A stretch of 64,000 nucleotides of DNA, taken from the NCBI GenBank assembly GCA_963790245.1, contig CAWBNP010000002.1, positions 1,674,001 through 1,738,000 of the forward strand, in the 5' to 3' direction. The stretch is from JACCVG01 sp963790245 (GTDB taxonomy: Bacteria; Actinomycetota; Thermoleophilia; Solirubrobacterales; Thermoleophilaceae). Positions 15,987 to 24,883 of the stretch are shown here, piece by piece (position 1 is the first letter of the stretch; each line of letters opens with the position of its first letter). The notes beneath the pieces are model-generated. The model saw only the letters and a program-made list of their open reading frames with translations. It made no database searches and was not told the origin of the DNA. The translations under genes and the position numbers were made by a program.

Positions 15987-18290
15987 TCAGGTCGCCAGCA
16001 TCCGGCGCATCAGCGCTAGCGCGCCGGCCTTCGAAAGCGGCTCGTTGAGGTTGCCGCACTTCGGCGACTGGATGCAGGAAGGGCAGCCTTTCGAGCAGGG
16101 GCACTCGGCGATCAGCCGCTCGGCATCGGTGACCAGCGTTTCGAACCCCTCGTAGCCCGCGCGCGTGATGCCGACGCCGCCTGGGTGGCCGTCGTAGATG
16201 AAGATCGTCGGCTTGCCGGTCTGAGGGTGGTAGTTGGTCGAGAGCCCGCCGATGTCCCAGCGGTCGCACATCGCGATCAGGGGCAGGACGGCGATCTGCG
16301 TGTGCTCGGCGGCGTGCAGCGCCCCGAGCAGCCGATCAACGGGCAGCTGCTCCTGGCCCGAGCCGAGCACGCCGTCGGGCAGCTCGTACCAGAGCGCCTG
16401 GGTGACGAATGTCTGGGGCGGTAGGTCGAGCGCCTGAAGGTCGACGGCCTCGTGGTCGGAGATCCGCCTGCGTTGGAAGGCGATCACTTCCTCGGTCACC
16501 GAGACGATTCCGAAGAACAGGTCGACACCCAACGCAACGCGGTGTTCGCGTACCCGTTCGATGAAGGTGTCGGTTTCCTTCTTGGGCTGGGTGTACCAAT
16601 CGCCGTCGAACGGCCGCACCACCGCTCGGCGGTTGACCAGGTCGAGCTCCTCGACCTCGAACGGTCGCCCGAGGTGGAGGTAGATGGCGCCCGGGTGGAC
16701 CGTGCCCGGCGCGCGCGCGGCCTCGACCGTGCCGATCAGCTCGCCGCAGGAGGAATCGAAGACCGCGAAGGACTCGGTCGAGGAGGACCGCAGGGAGACC
16801 GCGCCAGCCGGGAAGCCGTCGCCGCGCACCATGTAGCTGCCGCCCTTCTCGCGCAGCTTGCCCTCCTGGACGAGGTGATCGGCGTAGGCCTGCCAGCGCG
16901 GCCCGAGCGTGCTCGCGTCCTCGCCCGAGAGCGGCAGCTCATACGCCGCGGCGATCAGGTGGGCGCGATGGATCTCCTCGGACTCGTGGTCGAGGATCGC
17001 CGCCTCGACCGGACGATCGAGGAACTGCTCGGGATGACGGCAGAAGTACTGATCGAGTGCGTCGTCGCCGGCGACATAGAGCGCCAGGCCGCGCTCGCGC
17101 CGCCCGGCCCGGCCCCACATCTGGCGCAGGCTGGCGACGGTGCCCGGAAAGGTGACGCAGATCGCCGCGTCGAGCTCGCCGATGTCGATCCCGAGCTCGA
17201 GCGCATCGGTCGCAACGACCGCCAGGAGCTCTCCGTCAGAGAGCCGCCGTTCGAGCTCGCGCCGCTGCGCGGGCGTGTAGCCGGCCCTGTAGGGCGCGAT
17301 CCGCTCGCCCAGATCGGCTCGGCCCGCCTGCTCGAGCCGCAGCTGCGTGAACCGCTGGATCAGCTCGACCCCGCGGCGGGACTTGAGGAAGCAGATCGTC
17401 CGCACCTCCTGCTCGACCAGGCCGGCGAGCAGCATCGCCGCCTCCGAGAGGGCCGAGGCCCGCGCGCCCGTACGTTCGTCGGTCAGGGGCGGGTTCCAGA
17501 TCGCGATCTGGCGCTCGGCGTGGGGCGCGCCGTCTTCGTCGATCAGCGTGAACTCGTGCCCGGTCAGGTCCTCGGCCAGCTCGGCGGGGTTGGCGATCGT
17601 GGCACTCGTCAGCAGGAAGCGTGGCTCGGTGCCGTAGGCGTTGGCAATCCGTCGCAGCCGCCGCAAGACGTTGCCGACGTGTGAGCCGAAGACCCCGCGA
17701 TAGACGTGTGCCTCGTCGAGGACGATCCAAGCGAGGTTCGCGAAAACGTCGCCCCAGGAGCGGTGGTTGGGGAGCACGCCGACATGCAGCATGTCCGGGT
17801 TGGTGAGGATCAGGTTCGATCGCGCGCGGATCGCACGCCGCTCCTCACGGGGCGTGTCGCCGTCATAGATCGCCTGGCGCAGGAACGGCGCGCGCAGCTG
17901 CGCGAGCTTGCGGGCCTGATCCTGGGCAAGTGCCTTGGTCGGGTAGAGGTAGATCGCGCGCGCACGCGGGTCGTGCGCGAGCGTGTCGAGCACCGGCAGG
18001 TTGAAGGCCAAGGACTTCCCACTCGCGGTCCCGCTGGTGATAATCGTGTGACCTTCGCGGGCGGCTGCGAGCGTTGCCGTCTGATGCGAGTAGAGCCGTC
18101 CGATCCCGGCCGTGCCGAGCGCCGCCAGCAGCGCGGGGTGGAGGTCGTCGGGGATCTCCGCGTGTCGAGCGCGCCTGGCGCCCTGGCGCGCCGTCGTGAC
18201 GAGCTGCTCGCCTTGCCCGGCTTCCAAGACCTCTCGCCAGGGCGTATCGCTGAGCGTCTTCGGCACCGCTTGCCATAGTAGGCGGCGCAT
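15987..18290 (-). CDS. DEAD/DEAH-box helicase with C-terminal zinc domain (MrfA/YprA-like)
   Basis: A 767-residue superfamily-2 helicase. Motif I is TSGTASGKS (85-93), motif II is DEAH (192-195), motif III is LLTSATIANP, and motif VI is QMWGRAGRR. The C-terminus carries a four-Cys cluster, Cys732, Cys736, Cys739 and Cys745 within CSKGCPSCIQSPKCGN, characteristic of the DUF1998/MZB zinc domain of MrfA (YprA), a 3'-5' DNA helicase for mitomycin repair in Bacillus. The predicted ATG (18288-18290) shares the palindrome CATG with the ATG of the divergent HAD gene. The GTG at 18266 (MPKTLSDTPWREV) is an alternative start that would remove this overlap. Role in DNA repair is inferred from the family. 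Confidence 0.88.
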   Translation of the reverse strand: MRRLLWQAVPKTLSDTPWREVLEAGQGEQLVTTARQGARRARHAEIPDDLHPALLAALGTAGIGRLYSHQTATLAAAREGHTIITSGTASGKSLAFNLPVLDTLAHDPRARAIYLYPTKALAQDQARKLAQLRAPFLRQAIYDGDTPREERRAIRARSNLILTNPDMLHVGVLPNHRSWGDVFANLAWIVLDEAHVYRGVFGSHVGNVLRRLRRIANAYGTEPRFLLTSATIANPAELAEDLTGHEFTLIDEDGAPHAERQIAIWNPPLTDERTGARASALSEAAMLLAGLVEQEVRTICFLKSRRGVELIQRFTQLRLEQAGRADLGERIAPYRAGYTPAQRRELERRLSDGELLAVVATDALELGIDIGELDAAICVTFPGTVASLRQMWGRAGRRERGLALYVAGDDALDQYFCRHPEQFLDRPVEAAILDHESEEIHRAHLIAAAYELPLSGEDASTLGPRWQAYADHLVQEGKLREKGGSYMVRGDGFPAGAVSLRSSSTESFAVFDSSCGELIGTVEAARAPGTVHPGAIYLHLGRPFEVEELDLVNRRAVVRPFDGDWYTQPKKETDTFIERVREHRVALGVDLFFGIVSVTEEVIAFQRRRISDHEAVDLQALDLPPQTFVTQALWYELPDGVLGSGQEQLPVDRLLGALHAAEHTQIAVLPLIAMCDRWDIGGLSTNYHPQTGKPTIFIYDGHPGGVGITRAGYEGFETLVTDAERLIAECPCSKGCPSCIQSPKCGNLNEPLSKAGALALMRRMLAT

Positions 18291-19140
18291 GGGGATCCGC
18301 TGCGTCTACACCGATCTCGACGGGACGCTGCTCGGCCGCGGGGCATCGTTGTTCCGGGATTCGGAGGGCGCCTTCAGTCTGCTTGCCGCGCGCGGCCTGG
18401 AGGCCTGCCACCGCGCCGGCGTCGAGGTCGTGCTCAAATCCGGTCGTCGCAAGGCGCAGGTGATGGAGGACGCCCGGCTGCTCGGCCAGAGCGCCTACAT
18501 CTACGAGGTCGGCTGCGGTCTCGTCATCGACGGCGAGGAGACTTTCCTCACCGGCGAGCTCCAGCCCACGGACGAAGTCACGATCCACGATCAGATCGAG
18601 GCGCTCGGCGCGCCCCGGCTCCTGCTCGAGCGGTTCGCCGGCCGCCTGGAATACCACGAGCCTTGGCATCGCGACCGCGAGATCTCCCACCTGATGCGCG
18701 GCCTCGTCGACGCACTCGAGGCCGATTCGCTGCTCGAGGCCGAGGGGCTCGGTCAGCTGCGGCTCGTCGACAACGGCGCGATCGCTCCGAAAGGGTCGCT
18801 CCCGGATCTTCCCGGCCCGCCCCACGCCTACCACCTGATCCCGCGCGGCGCGTCCAAGGCGGCCGCAGTCGCGGCGCACATGCGTGCGCGCAGCTACGCC
18901 CGCGAGGAGTGCATCGCGGTTGGGGATTCACGCGAGGACCTCGGCGTGGCGAGCGTCGTCGGCCACTTCTTCCTGGTCGCCAACGCGGTCGAGAAAGATC
19001 CCTCGATTCGACAGGCCTTCTCCGACTACGGCAACGTCGAGGTCACCGAGGCTCGCAACGGTGAGGGCTTCTACGAGGCCGTCGTCCGCTCGCTCGCGGC
19101 GCCGAGCGCGAGGCCGGCGAGCAGGGAGTCACGCATGTAG
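18289..19140 (+). CDS. HAD-superfamily (IIB-type) hydrolase, mannosyl-3-phosphoglycerate phosphatase-like
   Basis: A 283-residue HAD phosphatase. Motif I is YTDLDGTLLG (catalytic Asp9 and Asp11), motif II is KSGRR in place of the usual T/S-x-R, and motifs III and IV are GASKAAAV and GDSREDLGVA. The large cap region between motifs II and III fits the Cof/MPGP type. Substrate is uncertain; related proteins remove phosphate from sugar phosphates such as mannosyl-3-phosphoglycerate. The ATG at 18289 lies in CATG with the divergent helicase start. The C-terminus overlaps the convergent DNA ligase gene by 12 bases. Confidence 0.82.
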   Translation: MGIRCVYTDLDGTLLGRGASLFRDSEGAFSLLAARGLEACHRAGVEVVLKSGRRKAQVMEDARLLGQSAYIYEVGCGLVIDGEETFLTGELQPTDEVTIHDQIEALGAPRLLLERFAGRLEYHEPWHRDREISHLMRGLVDALEADSLLEAEGLGQLRLVDNGAIAPKGSLPDLPGPPHAYHLIPRGASKAAAVAAHMRARSYAREECIAVGDSREDLGVASVVGHFFLVANAVEKDPSIRQAFSDYGNVEVTEARNGEGFYEAVVRSLAAPSARPASRESRM

Positions 19141-20088
19141 CTGATCAGTGTGGCACTCGGCCGGTTGCTTGTCGTCACGCCAGCGCAGGAGTTTGGTCCC
19201 GTGGCGGATTCGCTCGCCGGTCACGTGATCGAAGCTGATCTCGCAGACGAGCTCGGGGCGCAGGCCCTCCCACTTGAGCTCCTCGTCGGCCTTCCAGCGA
19301 CTCGGCTCGGCACTGCCCCGCTCCCCCGTCCGGTAGGGCTCGAGGAAGTCGAGCAGCTCGCGCTTCTGCTTCGCGCTGAAGCCGGAGGTGTGTCCGACGA
19401 CCTGGAGCTCCCCGTCCGGTGAGTACATGCCGAGGATCAGCGACCCGACCGTGTCGGGCTCCTTGCCGAGGCGGAAGGCGACTACGACCGCATCGGCCGT
19501 GCGCAGCCGCTTGATCTTGACCATCCCCTTGCGCTCCCCCGGCAGGTAGGGGCTGTCGGCGAGCTTGGCGACGACCCCCTCGGAGGTGCCGGTCAGCCAG
19601 ACGCCCGCCGCGTCGCGATCGGAGGTCATCGGGGCGAGTGAGATCGGTGGTCCGCAGACCTGCTCGAGTGCCGCGCGGCGCTCGGTGTAGGGCAGCTCGA
19701 GCAGCGAGCGCCCCCCGGCGGCGAGTAGATCGAAGGCGACGAACCCGGCCGGCGTCTCCTTTGCGAGCTGCTGAACGCGCGAGTCGGCCGGATGGATTCG
19801 CTGGCTCAGCAAGTTGAACTCATGCACCCCGTCGACCTCGATCAGCGTCTCGCCGTCGATCACGAACTGATCGGCCTCGACCGCCAGCATCGCCTCGACG
19901 ACCTCGGGGAAGTAGCGGTTCAGCGGCTTGCCGTTGCGGCTTTGGAGGTGGACCTCGTCGCCTTCGCGAAAGGCGATCGTCCGGAACCCGTCCAGCTTCG
20001 GCTCATACCGCCACTGATCGCCCTCCGGTAGTTCCTTGGCGCTCTTCGCGAGCTGTGGCTTGAGCGGCGGCTCGAGCGGAAGCGCCAC
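19129..20088 (-). CDS. ATP-dependent DNA ligase (LigC/LigD-type catalytic core)
   Basis: A 319-residue ligase with adenylation and OB domains only. Motif I is EPKLDGFR with Lys31 as the AMP-accepting residue. Motif III lies in FVAFDLLAAGG, motif IV in SEGVVAKLADSPY, and motif V in GMVKIKRLRTADAVVV. Size and architecture match actinobacterial LigC proteins, which act in repair and non-homologous end joining as backup ligases. No Ku or polymerase gene is nearby. Only 2 bases separate it from the upstream SDR gene, so they form an operon although the functional link is unclear. Confidence 0.9.
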   Translation of the reverse strand: MALPLEPPLKPQLAKSAKELPEGDQWRYEPKLDGFRTIAFREGDEVHLQSRNGKPLNRYFPEVVEAMLAVEADQFVIDGETLIEVDGVHEFNLLSQRIHPADSRVQQLAKETPAGFVAFDLLAAGGRSLLELPYTERRAALEQVCGPPISLAPMTSDRDAAGVWLTGTSEGVVAKLADSPYLPGERKGMVKIKRLRTADAVVVAFRLGKEPDTVGSLILGMYSPDGELQVVGHTSGFSAKQKRELLDFLEPYRTGERGSAEPSRWKADEELKWEGLRPELVCEISFDHVTGERIRHGTKLLRWRDDKQPAECHTDQLHA

Positions 20089-20090
20089 GC

Positions 20091-20876
20091 TCAGCCCCGC
20101 CGCGGGGCAGCGGTCGAGCCGCGCAGGCGGCGCAGGAACGCGTCCCCGAACCTCGGCGAGATGCCGTGGGCAATTCGCAGCAGTCGGACGAACGGCGGGT
20201 AGTGGACCGCGGCGCGGTCCTCGCGAACCGCCTTGACCACCAGCTCACCGAGTGGCGCGGCCGGAGCCTCCTCGTCGTTCTTGCGCCAAGCCGGCATCCG
20301 CGCGAGCTCGTGGGCGTGGAGGTCGGACTCGACCTCGCCCGGGTAGACGACCGTCACCGAGACGCCGGTCTCGGCGAGCTCGTGCCGGAGCGCCTCGCCG
20401 AACAGCCGCTGGGCGCCCTTGGTTCCCCCGTAGACGGCGGCCCACGGGAAAGCCCGGTAGCCCGCACCCGAGGAGGTGATAACGATCTGGCCGCGCCCGC
20501 GCTCGATCATCCGCGGCAGCGCTGCGTGGATCGTGTAGATGCAGCCGAGCCAGTTGACGCGCGTCATCTGGTCGAGCTCCTCGAGGGTTGCGTCGATGAA
20601 GCGGCCGTAGTTGGCGACCCCGGCGTTTGCGATCAGGACATCGCAGTCGCCGAACTGGCTCAGCGCGGCCTCGATCGAGGCGTGGTCGGCGACATCCGCT
20701 GCGAGCGCCCGATGACCTTCGCCCGGCAGGTCCGTGGCAAGCTGCTCGAGCGCGTCGGCGGAGCGCGCGACGAGACCGACCTCGGCGCCGGCTGCGGCGA
20801 AGGCCTGCGCCATTGCCCTTCCGATGCCGCGCGAGGCGCCGGTGATCAGAACTCGGGTTCCGGGTCCAACCTCCAT
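20091..20876 (-). CDS. Short-chain dehydrogenase/reductase
   Basis: Classical SDR of 261 residues. It shows TGASRGIGR (12-20), NAG (84-86), catalytic Ser in VITSSGAGY, and Tyr149-x3-Lys153 (YGGTK). The C-terminal region (PAWRKNDEEAPAAPLGELVVKAV) resembles SDRs acting on lipids or 3-ketodihydrosphingosine-type substrates, but the substrate is not established. The ATG at 20876 faces the DtxR-type regulator with only 39 bases between. Ligase follows in the same operon. Confidence 0.85.
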   Translation of the reverse strand: MEVGPGTRVLITGASRGIGRAMAQAFAAAGAEVGLVARSADALEQLATDLPGEGHRALAADVADHASIEAALSQFGDCDVLIANAGVANYGRFIDATLEELDQMTRVNWLGCIYTIHAALPRMIERGRGQIVITSSGAGYRAFPWAAVYGGTKGAQRLFGEALRHELAETGVSVTVVYPGEVESDLHAHELARMPAWRKNDEEAPAAPLGELVVKAVREDRAAVHYPPFVRLLRIAHGISPRFGDAFLRRLRGSTAAPRRG

Positions 20877-20915
20877 CCGTCGATCCTAGATGGCGGAGAG
20901 ATACGATGGACGGCG

Positions 20916-21626
20916 ATGACCCGCGAGCACGCCACAGAGGCCGAAGAGGAGTACATGGAGACGATGTACTGGTTGATGGAAGCGGAGCTTCCGATGACCG
21001 GTGCCAACATCGCTCGCGCGATGCAGCTCTCCGCTCCGACGGTGCACGAGATGATCGGCCGGCTCGAGAAGGACGGCTACGTCAGCCGCAACGCGGACAA
21101 GTCGCTCGTCTTCACCGAGGACGGCAAGCGGCACGCGGCCGAGGTCGTCCGCCGGCACCGGCTCGTCGAGCGGTTCCTGACGGACGTGCTCGGAATCCCG
21201 TGGGACGAGGTCCACGAGGAGGCCTCGCGGCTGGAGCACGCAATGTCACCGGTGCTGGAGGAGCGAATGCTCGCCGCGATCGGAGATGCCGACACCTGTC
21301 CGCACGGACACCCGATCAAGGCCGGGACGCGCGAGCCGGGAGTGCCGCTCTCCGATGTCGAGCTCGGCGCCAAGGTCCGCGTCCTGCGGTTTGAGAACGA
21401 GGCCGAGGATCTGCTCCACTACCTGATGGACGCGGGGCTCGAGCCGGGGCTCGAGGGCGAGCTCACCTCGACCGAGGACGAGGTCACGATCTCGGATGGG
21501 GAGCGCACCGTCAGCGTGACCCGGAGCGTCGCCGAGACGGTCTCCGTCGCCGCTGATCCTTCCCCGCCGCCCCGCACCGCTCTACCGAGCCAACTCGTCC
21601 TGGGCAAGGAGCGCTACGGGCGCTAG
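20916..21626 (+). CDS. DtxR/MntR-family metal-dependent transcriptional regulator
   Basis: A 236-residue regulator with the three DtxR parts. It starts with a winged HTH (ANIARAMQLSAPTVHEMIGRLEKDGYV, residues ~30-57). The dimerisation/metal domain follows, with ligand-like His and Glu in RHRLVERFLTDVLG and HEEASRLEHAMS and the Cys-His pair CPHGHP. A C-terminal FeoA/SH3-like domain (GAKVRVLRFENEAEDLLHYL) completes it. DtxR proteins bind Fe(II) or Mn(II) and repress uptake genes. The tail after residue 215 is Pro/Ser-rich and not conserved. It is divergent from the SDR-ligase operon with a very short gap, so its operator may overlap that promoter. The ATG at 20916 fits the family N-terminus (EEYMETMYWL). 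Confidence 0.9.
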   Translation: MTREHATEAEEEYMETMYWLMEAELPMTGANIARAMQLSAPTVHEMIGRLEKDGYVSRNADKSLVFTEDGKRHAAEVVRRHRLVERFLTDVLGIPWDEVHEEASRLEHAMSPVLEERMLAAIGDADTCPHGHPIKAGTREPGVPLSDVELGAKVRVLRFENEAEDLLHYLMDAGLEPGLEGELTSTEDEVTISDGERTVSVTRSVAETVSVAADPSPPPRTALPSQLVLGKERYGR

Positions 21627-22708
21627 AGCGAGCGGTAGGCGTCGGCAAGCCGGCCGACGCCGTCGGCGATCTGCTCGGGGGTCACCCCGGAGTAGGCGAT
21701 CCGCAAGCTCGAGTGGCCGCCGTCGAGCAGGAAGTCCGAGCCTTTGACGAACGCCAGTCCACGCTCGGCCGCGGCGGCGAACAGCGCGTCGCCGTCGGTT
21801 CCCTCGGGCAGGTCGATCCAGAGGAAGTAGCCGCCCTGGGGTTCGACGAAGCTCGCGTCGGGGAGCTGTTTGCGCAGCTCGGCGCAAAGCACCTCGCTGC
21901 GCTCGCGCAGCGCGGCCTTGACGGTCGCGATCGCGCCATCCATCCCACCCGAGCGGCAGAACTGGTTGACCACACCTTGGGAGACCATGCTCGGCGAGAT
22001 GTAGGTGCCGGTCGCGATCTTGACGATCCGCCCGATCCGGGCGGCGGGACCGACGAGGTACCCGACCCGGATGCCCGGGCAGACCGTCTTCGAGAAAGAG
22101 CAGGCATAGACGACGTTCGCGCCGTCCAGCTCGATCATCCGCGGCAGGGGCTCGCCCGCGAAGCGGATGTCGACGTAGGGGTCGTCCTCGAAGATCAGAA
22201 AGCCGTGCTCGCGGGCGAGGGCGACCAGCCGTTCGCGCTTGGCCAGGGACAGCGTGCAGCCGCCCGGATTGTGGAAGTTGGGAATGATGTGCGCAAGCTT
22301 CGGGCGGGCGCCGGCCTCGATCGCGGCTTCGAGCGCGAGCACGTCGATCCCGTCGTCCTCTAGCGGGATCGGGATCAGCTCGGCGCCGAGTGCCTTGAGC
22401 GACAGCAGCGTGCGGTCGTAGCTCGGCGCTTCAACGATCACCTGATCGCCGGGTGAGAGGGCCTCCTGGAACAGGAACGCATCGGCCTGCATGGAACCGT
22501 TGGTGACGATCACCTGCTCGGGCGCCACGCCGTGCTTCTCGGCGATCCACTCGCGCAGCGGCACGTAGCCAATCGCCGTCCCATACATGCAAACGCCTGC
22601 GGGATCGCTCTCGAATGCGGCGTTCGCGGCCGCCCTGAGCTCGTCGACGGCGACGATATCGAGCGAGGGAGCCCCGCGGGCGAAGGAGATCGGCTTGGAT
22701 TCGGTCAT
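21623..22708 (-). CDS. PLP-dependent aminotransferase, class I/II
   Basis: A 361-residue fold-type I aminotransferase of the 2-aminoadipate/MocR-like branch without an HTH domain. The pyridoxal Lys is about residue 207 in YACSFSKTVCPGIRVGY. Other landmarks are the Tyr of APSYDRTL, Asn in PNFHNPGG and Asp in EDDPYVDIRF. Related enzymes use 2-aminoadipate, kynurenine, valine or aromatic amino acids, so the substrate is open. Start is ATG at 22708; GTG at 22717 would add three residues. Its 3' end overlaps that of the DtxR-type gene by 4 bases. sucCD lies just upstream on the same strand. Confidence 0.88.
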   Translation of the reverse strand: MTESKPISFARGAPSLDIVAVDELRAAANAAFESDPAGVCMYGTAIGYVPLREWIAEKHGVAPEQVIVTNGSMQADAFLFQEALSPGDQVIVEAPSYDRTLLSLKALGAELIPIPLEDDGIDVLALEAAIEAGARPKLAHIIPNFHNPGGCTLSLAKRERLVALAREHGFLIFEDDPYVDIRFAGEPLPRMIELDGANVVYACSFSKTVCPGIRVGYLVGPAARIGRIVKIATGTYISPSMVSQGVVNQFCRSGGMDGAIATVKAALRERSEVLCAELRKQLPDASFVEPQGGYFLWIDLPEGTDGDALFAAAAERGLAFVKGSDFLLDGGHSSLRIAYSGVTPEQIADGVGRLADAYRSL

Positions 22709-22775
22709 CGCCGCCACGATATCGAGAGCACTGTCTTCCTTGATCGGCCCCGAGCCGGTGCTGCGCTGATGCGCG

Positions 22776-23648
22776 TCAGGAGCGCAGCGTCGTCACGGCG
22801 AGGTCCGAGACCTCGGTCGGCGTCTTGCCGACCTTGACGCCCTTGGCCTCGAGCGCCTCGGCTTTCGCGGCGGCGGTGCCGCTCGTGCCCGAGACGATCG
22901 CGCCTGCGTGGCCCATCGTCTTGCCGGGCGGTGCCGTGAAGCCGGCGATGTAGGCGATCACAGGTTTGGTCACGTGCTCTGCGATGTACTCGGCGGTCCG
23001 CTCCTCCTCGTCGCCGCCGATCTCGCCGCACATCACGATCAGCTCGGTCTCGGGATCGGTCTCGAACTTCGAGATCACATCGATGAACGACGAGCCGACG
23101 ATCGGATCGCCGCCGATCCCGACGATCGTCGAGTTGCCGAAACCCTGCTGGGCGATCTCGTTGCCGATTTGGTAGGTCAGCGTCCCGGAGCGCGACACGA
23201 GCCCGACGTTGCCCTCGGAGAAGAAGTGGGCCGGGATGATTCCGACGTTGGCCTTACCGGGCGAGAGGATGCCTGGGCAGTTGGGCCCGACCAGCTGAGT
23301 GTCGCCGCGCTTGAGGTGCGCGTAGACGCGCATCATGTCGTGGGCTGGGATCCCCTCGGTAATGCAGATCACGAGCGCGATGCCGGCGTCGGCGGCCTCG
23401 AGGATCGCGTCGGCCGCAAAGCGCGGCGGAACGAAGATCATGCTCGTGTTCGCGCCGGTCTGCGCGACCGCGTCGTGCGCGGTGTTGAAGACGGGTATCG
23501 ACTCGACCGTCTGTCCGCCCTTGCCGGGCGTGACCCCCGCGACGACCTGCGTCCCGTAGCTGAGGTTGTTGAGCCCGTGGAAGGTGCCCTCGCGGCCGGT
23601 CAGGCCGGAGATGACGAGCTTCGTGTCCTTGTCGACGAGGATTGACAT
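22776..23648 (-). CDS. sucD: Succinyl-CoA synthetase, alpha subunit
   Basis: The alpha subunit binds CoA and carries the phosphohistidine for substrate-level phosphorylation between succinyl-CoA and succinate in the TCA cycle. The 290-residue sequence shows the CoA-binding N-terminus (LVISGLTGREGTFH), GPNCPGILSPG, and the active-site His247 in TMGHAGAIVSG. Length is typical. Its ATG directly abuts the sucC stop with no intervening base, so translation is coupled. Confidence 0.97.
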   Translation of the reverse strand: MSILVDKDTKLVISGLTGREGTFHGLNNLSYGTQVVAGVTPGKGGQTVESIPVFNTAHDAVAQTGANTSMIFVPPRFAADAILEAADAGIALVICITEGIPAHDMMRVYAHLKRGDTQLVGPNCPGILSPGKANVGIIPAHFFSEGNVGLVSRSGTLTYQIGNEIAQQGFGNSTIVGIGGDPIVGSSFIDVISKFETDPETELIVMCGEIGGDEEERTAEYIAEHVTKPVIAYIAGFTAPPGKTMGHAGAIVSGTSGTAAAKAEALEAKGVKVGKTPTEVSDLAVTTLRS

Positions 23649-24788
23649 CTAGCCCGCCAACTCCACGACCTTGGCGGCGGCGCCGAGCATCGTCTTCTCG
23701 ACGTGGACTCCGTCGAGCGCCGCCTCGGCGAGGATCTTGCGGCCCTCCTCGTCGTTGGTGCCGTCGAGCCGGACGACGAACGGCACCTTGACGTCGATCT
23801 GACCGAAGGCGGTCACGAGGCCGTTGGCGACCTCGTCGCAGCGGGTGATCCCGCCGAAGATGTTGAACAGGACGGCGGTGACCTTGGGGTTGGAGAGGAT
23901 CACCTCGACCGCGTCGACGATCGCCTCCGCCTTCGAGCCGCCGCCGGCGTCGAGGAAGTTCGCCGGCTCGCCGCCCGCCTGGGCGACGACGTCGAGAGTC
24001 GACATGACCAGTCCGGCCCCGTTGCCGAGAATGCCGATGTTGCCGTCGAGCTTGACGTAGGTGAGGCCGCGCTCGGAAGCCATCTGCTCCTGCTCGTCTT
24101 CGCCACCCGGCTGGCGCAGCTCGGCGGTGTCGGGATGGCGGTAGAGGGCGTTGCCGTCGATCGTCACCTTGGCGTCGAGCGCGACGACCTCGCGCGAGCC
24201 GGTAATAAGCAGCGGGTTGACCTCGACCAAGGAGGCGTCCTCGGCGATCCAGGTCTCATACAGCTTGGCGAGCAGCGCCCCGACGGGTCGGATCACGTCC
24301 TCGGCGATGCCGGCCTCGAATGCGAGCCGCCGGCCATGGAAGTCCTGGAAGCCGATCAGCGGGTCGATGTGGACGCGCACGATCGCGTTCGGATCCTTTT
24401 CGGCGATCGCTTCGACATCCATGCCGCCCATTCGCGAGAGCATTGCCATCGGGAGCTTCGCGCTGCGGTCCAGGAGGATCGCCGCGTAGTACTCCTCAGC
24501 GATGTCCGAGGCCTGCTCGATCCAGAGTTCGAAGACCGTGAAGCCGCGGATGTCCATGCCGAGGATCGCCTCGGCGTGCTGCTCGACCTCGGCGCGGTCC
24601 TTGGCGAGCTTGATCCCGCCCGCCTTGCCGCGTCCGCCGATCAGGACTTGCGCCTTCACAACTACCGGATAGCCGATCTCATCCGCCGCCGTGACCGCTT
24701 CCTCGGCCGTTCGGGCGGGCTTGCCGTCAGGCACCCGAACGCCGTGCTTGGCGAACAGCTGCTTGCCCTGATACTCGAGGAGATCCAT
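23649..24788 (-). CDS. sucC: Succinyl-CoA synthetase, beta subunit
   Basis: The ATP-grasp beta subunit binds nucleotide and succinate. The 379 residues begin with MDLLEYQGKQLFAKHGVRVP, followed by VVVKAQVLIGGRGKAGGIKLA (nucleotide binding), EVNPLLITG (metal binding), and the C-terminal GNGAGLVMSTLD and NIFGGITRCDEVA blocks for the interface with SucD. It is the first gene of a sucCD operon; the divergent HAD gene starts 95 bases away if its TTG start is right. Confidence 0.97.
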   Translation of the reverse strand: MDLLEYQGKQLFAKHGVRVPDGKPARTAEEAVTAADEIGYPVVVKAQVLIGGRGKAGGIKLAKDRAEVEQHAEAILGMDIRGFTVFELWIEQASDIAEEYYAAILLDRSAKLPMAMLSRMGGMDVEAIAEKDPNAIVRVHIDPLIGFQDFHGRRLAFEAGIAEDVIRPVGALLAKLYETWIAEDASLVEVNPLLITGSREVVALDAKVTIDGNALYRHPDTAELRQPGGEDEQEQMASERGLTYVKLDGNIGILGNGAGLVMSTLDVVAQAGGEPANFLDAGGGSKAEAIVDAVEVILSNPKVTAVLFNIFGGITRCDEVANGLVTAFGQIDVKVPFVVRLDGTNDEEGRKILAEAALDGVHVEKTMLGAAAKVVELAG

Positions 24789-24883
24789 GTAGGTGGTTCG
24801 AAAAAACTAGAATGGCCGGCCCGCGCACTTGGGTCCGGCCACGACGGCCGCGGACCCTATACGAAAGAAAGAGCCGAACGCAC

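Noticed and set aside
23649..24788. sucC as citrate-lyase or malyl-CoA ligase beta
   Set aside because: Pairing with sucD and family blocks fit succinyl-CoA synthetase better.
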